In this document: in pieces, positions 46,275 to 48,982 of the stretch
How positions within the stretch are numbered: position 1 is the stretch's first letter
Layout: each line of letters opens with the position of its first letter
DNA from: Bacteroidota bacterium
GTDB lineage: Bacteria > Bacteroidota > Bacteroidia > Chitinophagales > Saprospiraceae
DNA: 48,982 nt
Assembly (NCBI GenBank): GCA_029561355.1
Contig: JAKQJD010000225.1
Location: 1 to 48,982 of the forward strand
Direction of reading: 5' to 3'
The notes under the pieces: generated by a model
Databases searched by the model: none
What the model saw: the letters and a program-made list of their open reading frames with translations, nothing else
Told to the model about the DNA's origin: nothing
Program-made: the position numbers and the translations under genes

Positions 46275-48277
46275 GGGTTCATCAGTTTAGAAAATTGTTT
46301 GATCCGGCGCAGGTAATGCGCCACGATAATGCTGCCCGGGTAAATACCCGATGTGTTTTCCGGCCGGATGCGGTGTTGTTCTATATTGGCGGCCACTTCT
46401 TTTCTTTTGCGGAGCAAAGCCGGCAGGCTGGAGTAAAACGAGAAATGTGCTTCCACGATGGACCAGATGGCGCGAAATTGCCCTTTGGCGGCAAAACGTG
46501 CACCTGCCACACCATCCAGCACGAACCGCGCAGGCAGCAGCCAGCACAGTTTTGCCCACGATTCGTTTTTTAGCAGGCTGTACAGGCTGTTGCGGAAATT
46601 GAGAAACACCTTCCGCGGACTTTCGTATTGCAGGGTGCCGCCGCCGAGGTGGTACACGACCGATTGCGGGATACACCAGACGGAATATCCTGCCCGTTTG
46701 ACCCGCCAGCACAGGTCTATTTCTTCGTTGTGGGCAAAATAATCGCCGTCGAAACCGCCGAATGCATGGTAAATATCGGCGCGGATAAAAAACGCCGCCC
46801 CGGCCGCCCAGAAGCAAGCCTGCGGCGCATCATACTGGCCACGGTCTTCTTCCCGGTGGTTGAAAATGCGGCCCCGGCAGAATGGATATCCCAGGAAATC
46901 AATCCAGCCGCCTGCGGCGCCGGCGTACTCGAAGCGGCTTTTTTCAGTCCAGGCCAGGATTTTGGGTTGTGCAATGGCTATATCCGGGTCTTTTCGCATG
47001 GCTTCGATCACCGGTTCGATCCAGCCGGGCGCCACCTCGACGTCGGAATTAAGGATGACATAAATATCAGCCGCTACATGTTTTAAGGCTTCGTTATAGC
47101 CTTGTGCAAAACCATAATTGTGTTGTAAATCAAGTACTTCTACCTGTGGAAACTGCCGGCGTAGAAAATCGACCGAATCGTCGGGCGAACCGTTGTCGGC
47201 AACGACGATGCGGGCGCCGGGGCTGTTTTCCAGCACGGAAGGCAGGTACAACTCCAGGTGTTTTCGGGTATTGTAATTTAATATAACGACGGCAACCGAC
47301 AGTGGCTCCGGTGCCGGGATACTCATTTTTTCCTGCTCCAGGCGCTTCACAATTTCCAGTTTATCGGCTTCTATCTGCGCTTGCAGAGCTTCGAGGCTGT
47401 CGAGTTTTTTATCGGGGCGAATGAAGTCGATCACGTCGACTGATAGTTGTTGTCCGTATAGATCGCCGTCGAAATTCAGGATGTTCACTTCGATGGTCTG
47501 GCGCGGGTCCGTTTCATCGATGGTGGGGCGGTTGCCGATGTACAGCATGGCCTCTACGCCGGTACGGCCGTCGGGCAGCCGGCTGCTGATACGGGCAGCA
47601 TAAATGCCCTGCGGCAGCACCAGTTTGTAAGGATCGGCAATGGCGATATTGGCCGTCGGGAATGAAATGGTCCGGCCGATCTGTTTGCCGTACACCACTT
47701 CGCCGGAAAAAGCGAACGGATGGCCCAGCAAGCGGTTGGCCAGGTGTACGTCGGAGGCATCGAGTGCCTTGCGGATCTTGGACGAACTGACAGCCATTTC
47801 ATCCACTTCCTGCGCGGGAATTTCCACGACTTCAAAACCCGCCGGGGTTTCGTATTTTTTCAAAAAATCAATGTTGCCTTCCCTGTTTGCGCCGAAATGG
47901 TGGTCGTATCCGATCACTATGTAGCATGGTCTGAATTTTTCAACCAGGAATGCTTCCACGTAATCGCGGGCGCTTTGCCGGGCAAAATCATCGTTGAATG
48001 GCACTACGACCACGTTATCGATGCCGGAAGATTCCAGCAAGGCAATTTTTTCAGCGGTGCTCGTCAGCAGTTTGAAGTTTTTTTCATCCGGACGCAGCAC
48101 CGTACGCGGATGCGGATCGAATGTAATCACTACACTTTCTCCGCCACAGGCATGCGCCAGGGTACGCACCTGATCAAGAATCCGGCGGTGGCCGAGGTGC
48201 ACGCCGTCGAACGAACCGATCGTGACGACAGTTTTCTGAAAATCCGGCAGTTGGTATAAGTCGGTAAAAACCCGCAT
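46271..48277 (-). CDS. ribF: RibF riboflavin kinase/FAD synthetase fused to a GT2 glycosyltransferase
   Basis: The protein has 668 residues in one uninterrupted frame. Residues 1 to about 316 are a complete RibF: adenylyltransferase motif IGSFDGVHLGH (20-30), VSSSKIRKAL, kinase motif GRTISFPTAN (201-210), GIYAARISS, and IEVNILNFDGDLYGQQLSVD. Residues from about 318 onward are a family 2 glycosyltransferase: VAVVILNYNTRKHLELYL, ARIVVADNGSPDDSV, NSDVEVAPGW (the DxD-like site), AFFIRADIYHAFGGFD, DYFAHNEEIDLCWR. This GT2 type resembles rhamnosyltransferases. The junction is EQEKMSIPAPEP, and M318 (47324-47326) could also start the GT2 alone. RibF makes FMN and FAD; the GT2 acts in surface-glycan synthesis. 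A true fusion is unusual, and a lost stop codon or separate start is possible. Confidence 0.88.
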   Translation of the reverse strand: MRVFTDLYQLPDFQKTVVTIGSFDGVHLGHRRILDQVRTLAHACGGESVVITFDPHPRTVLRPDEKNFKLLTSTAEKIALLESSGIDNVVVVPFNDDFARQSARDYVEAFLVEKFRPCYIVIGYDHHFGANREGNIDFLKKYETPAGFEVVEIPAQEVDEMAVSSSKIRKALDASDVHLANRLLGHPFAFSGEVVYGKQIGRTISFPTANIAIADPYKLVLPQGIYAARISSRLPDGRTGVEAMLYIGNRPTIDETDPRQTIEVNILNFDGDLYGQQLSVDVIDFIRPDKKLDSLEALQAQIEADKLEIVKRLEQEKMSIPAPEPLSVAVVILNYNTRKHLELYLPSVLENSPGARIVVADNGSPDDSVDFLRRQFPQVEVLDLQHNYGFAQGYNEALKHVAADIYVILNSDVEVAPGWIEPVIEAMRKDPDIAIAQPKILAWTEKSRFEYAGAAGGWIDFLGYPFCRGRIFNHREEDRGQYDAPQACFWAAGAAFFIRADIYHAFGGFDGDYFAHNEEIDLCWRVKRAGYSVWCIPQSVVYHLGGGTLQYESPRKVFLNFRNSLYSLLKNESWAKLCWLLPARFVLDGVAGARFAAKGQFRAIWSIVEAHFSFYSSLPALLRKRKEVAANIEQHRIRPENTSGIYPGSIIVAHYLRRIKQFSKLMNP

Positions 48278-48297
48278 AGGGGCGCAAAGATAGAAAA

Positions 48298-48400
48298 AGT
48301 GCGAAGTCTGAAAGCAGTGCGAAGTCTGAAGCAGTGCGAAGTCTGAAGCAGTGCGAAGTCGTCAGTGCGAAGTGCGAAGTCCGGAAGCAGTAAGAAGTCG
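48298..48400. repeat. Tandem AGTGCGAAGTCTGAAGC array upstream of ribF
   Basis: Four to five degenerate copies of a word of about 17 bases (GCAGTGCGAAGTCTGAA) followed by AGTGCGAAGTGCGAAGTC. It starts about 20 bases upstream of the ribF ATG. Similar words (CTTCGCACTTC) occur in the dnaB leader at 3785-3812. Confidence 0.75.
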
Positions 48401-48429
48401 GGAGGAAGCATTTCGCTAAAAATACAAAA

Positions 48430-48448
48430 GGCACGCTTTCAGCGTGCC
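48430..48448 (-). terminator. Hairpin GGCACGCT-TTC-AGCGTGCC
   Basis: A perfect 8-bp stem with a 3-base loop; on the minus strand it is followed by a T-rich stretch (TTTTGTATTTTTAG). It would stop a minus-strand transcript arriving from the right, before ribF. Confidence 0.65.
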
Positions 48449-48598
48449 CATTGCAACAAACAAAACCAACTAAAAAACCTGCTTTATATTTGAGATCGTG
48501 GGGTGCGATCTTTTTTGCTTGAATACATAATAGAAACGGAAGCGCTTTTGGAAACGCTGCCAGGAGGTGAAAAAAAAATTACGGGGATTCAAATTTTG

Positions 48599-48918
48599 GT
48601 TCGGCTCCGCCGAACGTAGGAATAATTGCACCGCGGATGAAGCGGATTTACGCGGATTTTTGGTGGCCTTGCGGCCACCGATTCCGGATTCAGACGATGA
48701 TTTTATATGATTTATGTGATAGCCATGATTTAGTTGGGTGCTAATCATGACCATCATACAAATCATCTTAAAATTATCGTCTAACTGATGCCCGCCGAAG
48801 GCGGGTCAAATCCGAAAAAATCAGAACGAAGTGGCCGCAAGGCCACCAAAAATCCGTTTTAATCCGCCCGATCCGCAAAATCAGCGTCCCCATCACGCTA
48901 CGTTCGGCGGAGCCGAAC
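48599..48918. repeat. Nested composite inverted repeat of about 320 bp
   Basis: The outermost arms GTTCGGCTCCGCCGAACGTA and their complement end at 48918; inside lie GCGGATTTACGCGGATTTTT words and GGTGGCCTTGCGGCCACC matched by GGTGGCCGCAAGGCCACC; innermost are degenerate ATGATTTATA/ATCATCTTAA words. The start (TTCGGCTCCGCCG, GTAGGAATAATTG, GCGGAT) matches the start of the element at 12206, so the two are siblings. Neither contains a gene. Confidence 0.85.
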
Positions 48919-48946
48919 AAACATCCCAGGCAAATCAAAAATAAAA

Positions 48947-48978
48947 ATCCCGAATTCTCACAAGTGAAAATTCGGGAT
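48947..48978 (-). terminator. Stem-loop with T tract at the right edge
   Basis: ATCCCGAATTCTCAC pairs with GTGAAAATTCGGGAT (one G-T pair) around a 2-base loop; on the minus strand it is followed by TTTTTATTTTTGATT. It probably ends a gene that lies beyond the window to the right on the minus strand. Confidence 0.75.
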
Positions 48979-48982
48979 CGCA

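Larger units (their letters stand above)
48278..48982. other. Gene-free right end of the window, rich in repeats
   Basis: About 700 bases upstream of ribF with no credible gene. In order it holds a tandem array (48298-48400), a stem-loop (48430-48448), the nested inverted repeat (48599-48918) and a stem-loop with a T tract (48947-48978). Open frames here are translations of the repeats. Confidence 0.7.

Noticed and set aside
48130..48434. Two short minus-strand frames rich in Phe, Ala, Leu and Arg
   Set aside because: They are translations of the AGTGCGAAGTC tandem array and the ribF start region in other frames.
48470..48766. A 98-codon minus-strand frame
   Set aside because: It runs through the composite inverted repeat; composition is Ser/Arg/Asn-rich with no domain.

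Overview
The window looks like a chromosomal segment of a member of the Bacteroidota, most likely the class Saprospiria. The evidence is: two secreted proteins ending in type IX secretion (T9SS) sorting domains, a Bacteroidota-type AMP nucleosidase, lipoproteins with short lipobox signals, MbnP-family proteins, A/T-rich start contexts without clear Shine-Dalgarno sequences, TAnnTTTG-like promoter elements, and a protease whose dockerin-like tail resembles (from memory) many Saprospiraceae secreted proteins. No rRNA, tRNA, CRISPR array, prophage or complete insertion sequence was recognised.

Layout. 1-3.1 kb: the 5' part of an HMG-CoA synthase gene (mevalonate pathway), an NtrC-like response regulator without a C-terminal HTH, and a small secreted coiled-coil protein. 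3.1-3.8 kb: a long gene-free spacer with several DnaA-box-like sequences. 3.8-12 kb: dnaB carrying a mini-intein, pnuC, mnmH, a GT4 glycosyltransferase, AMP nucleosidase and an acyl-CoA dehydrogenase. 12.5-21.4 kb: pepT, a secreted lysyl-endopeptidase-like protease, a fasciclin protein, a tandem pair of outer-membrane barrel paralogues and a low-complexity Ser/Arg/Asp/Asn protein. 21.7-30.5 kb: a very large alpha-2-macroglobulin-like protein with an internal carboxypeptidase-regulatory/TonB-plug segment, then a tight three-gene unit of two MbnP-like lipoproteins and a di-haem MauG/CcpA-family lipoprotein. 30.7-38.9 kb: a DnaQ-like exonuclease, a TerC membrane protein, an Omp28-like T9SS cargo, a 1171-residue DUF4397 repeat protein with a T9SS tail, a small lipoprotein and a DUF1573 protein. 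39.2-48.3 kb: mutS, two small unknown genes, ffh, an unknown membrane protein, an RluA-family pseudouridine synthase, and a single reading frame fusing RibF to a GT2 glycosyltransferase.

The most striking non-coding feature is the spacers. Many are filled by long inverted repeats built from short degenerate tandem words. They often begin at or inside a stop codon, and three share the core GTAGATTACACC. Examples are a perfect 60-bp-arm repeat (10048-10188), a perfect 49-bp-arm palindrome with a one-base centre (27483-27581), and two nested composite elements of about 300 bp with related ends (12206-12510 and 48599-48918).

Functional themes are housekeeping (replication, mismatch repair, SRP, flavin and NAD supply, tRNA and rRNA modification) mixed with cell-surface and secreted proteins. 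The candidate systems I would examine first are the MbnP/MbnP/di-haem unit, the RibF-GT2 fusion, the dnaB mini-intein with an HTH-like insert, and the inverted-repeat family.
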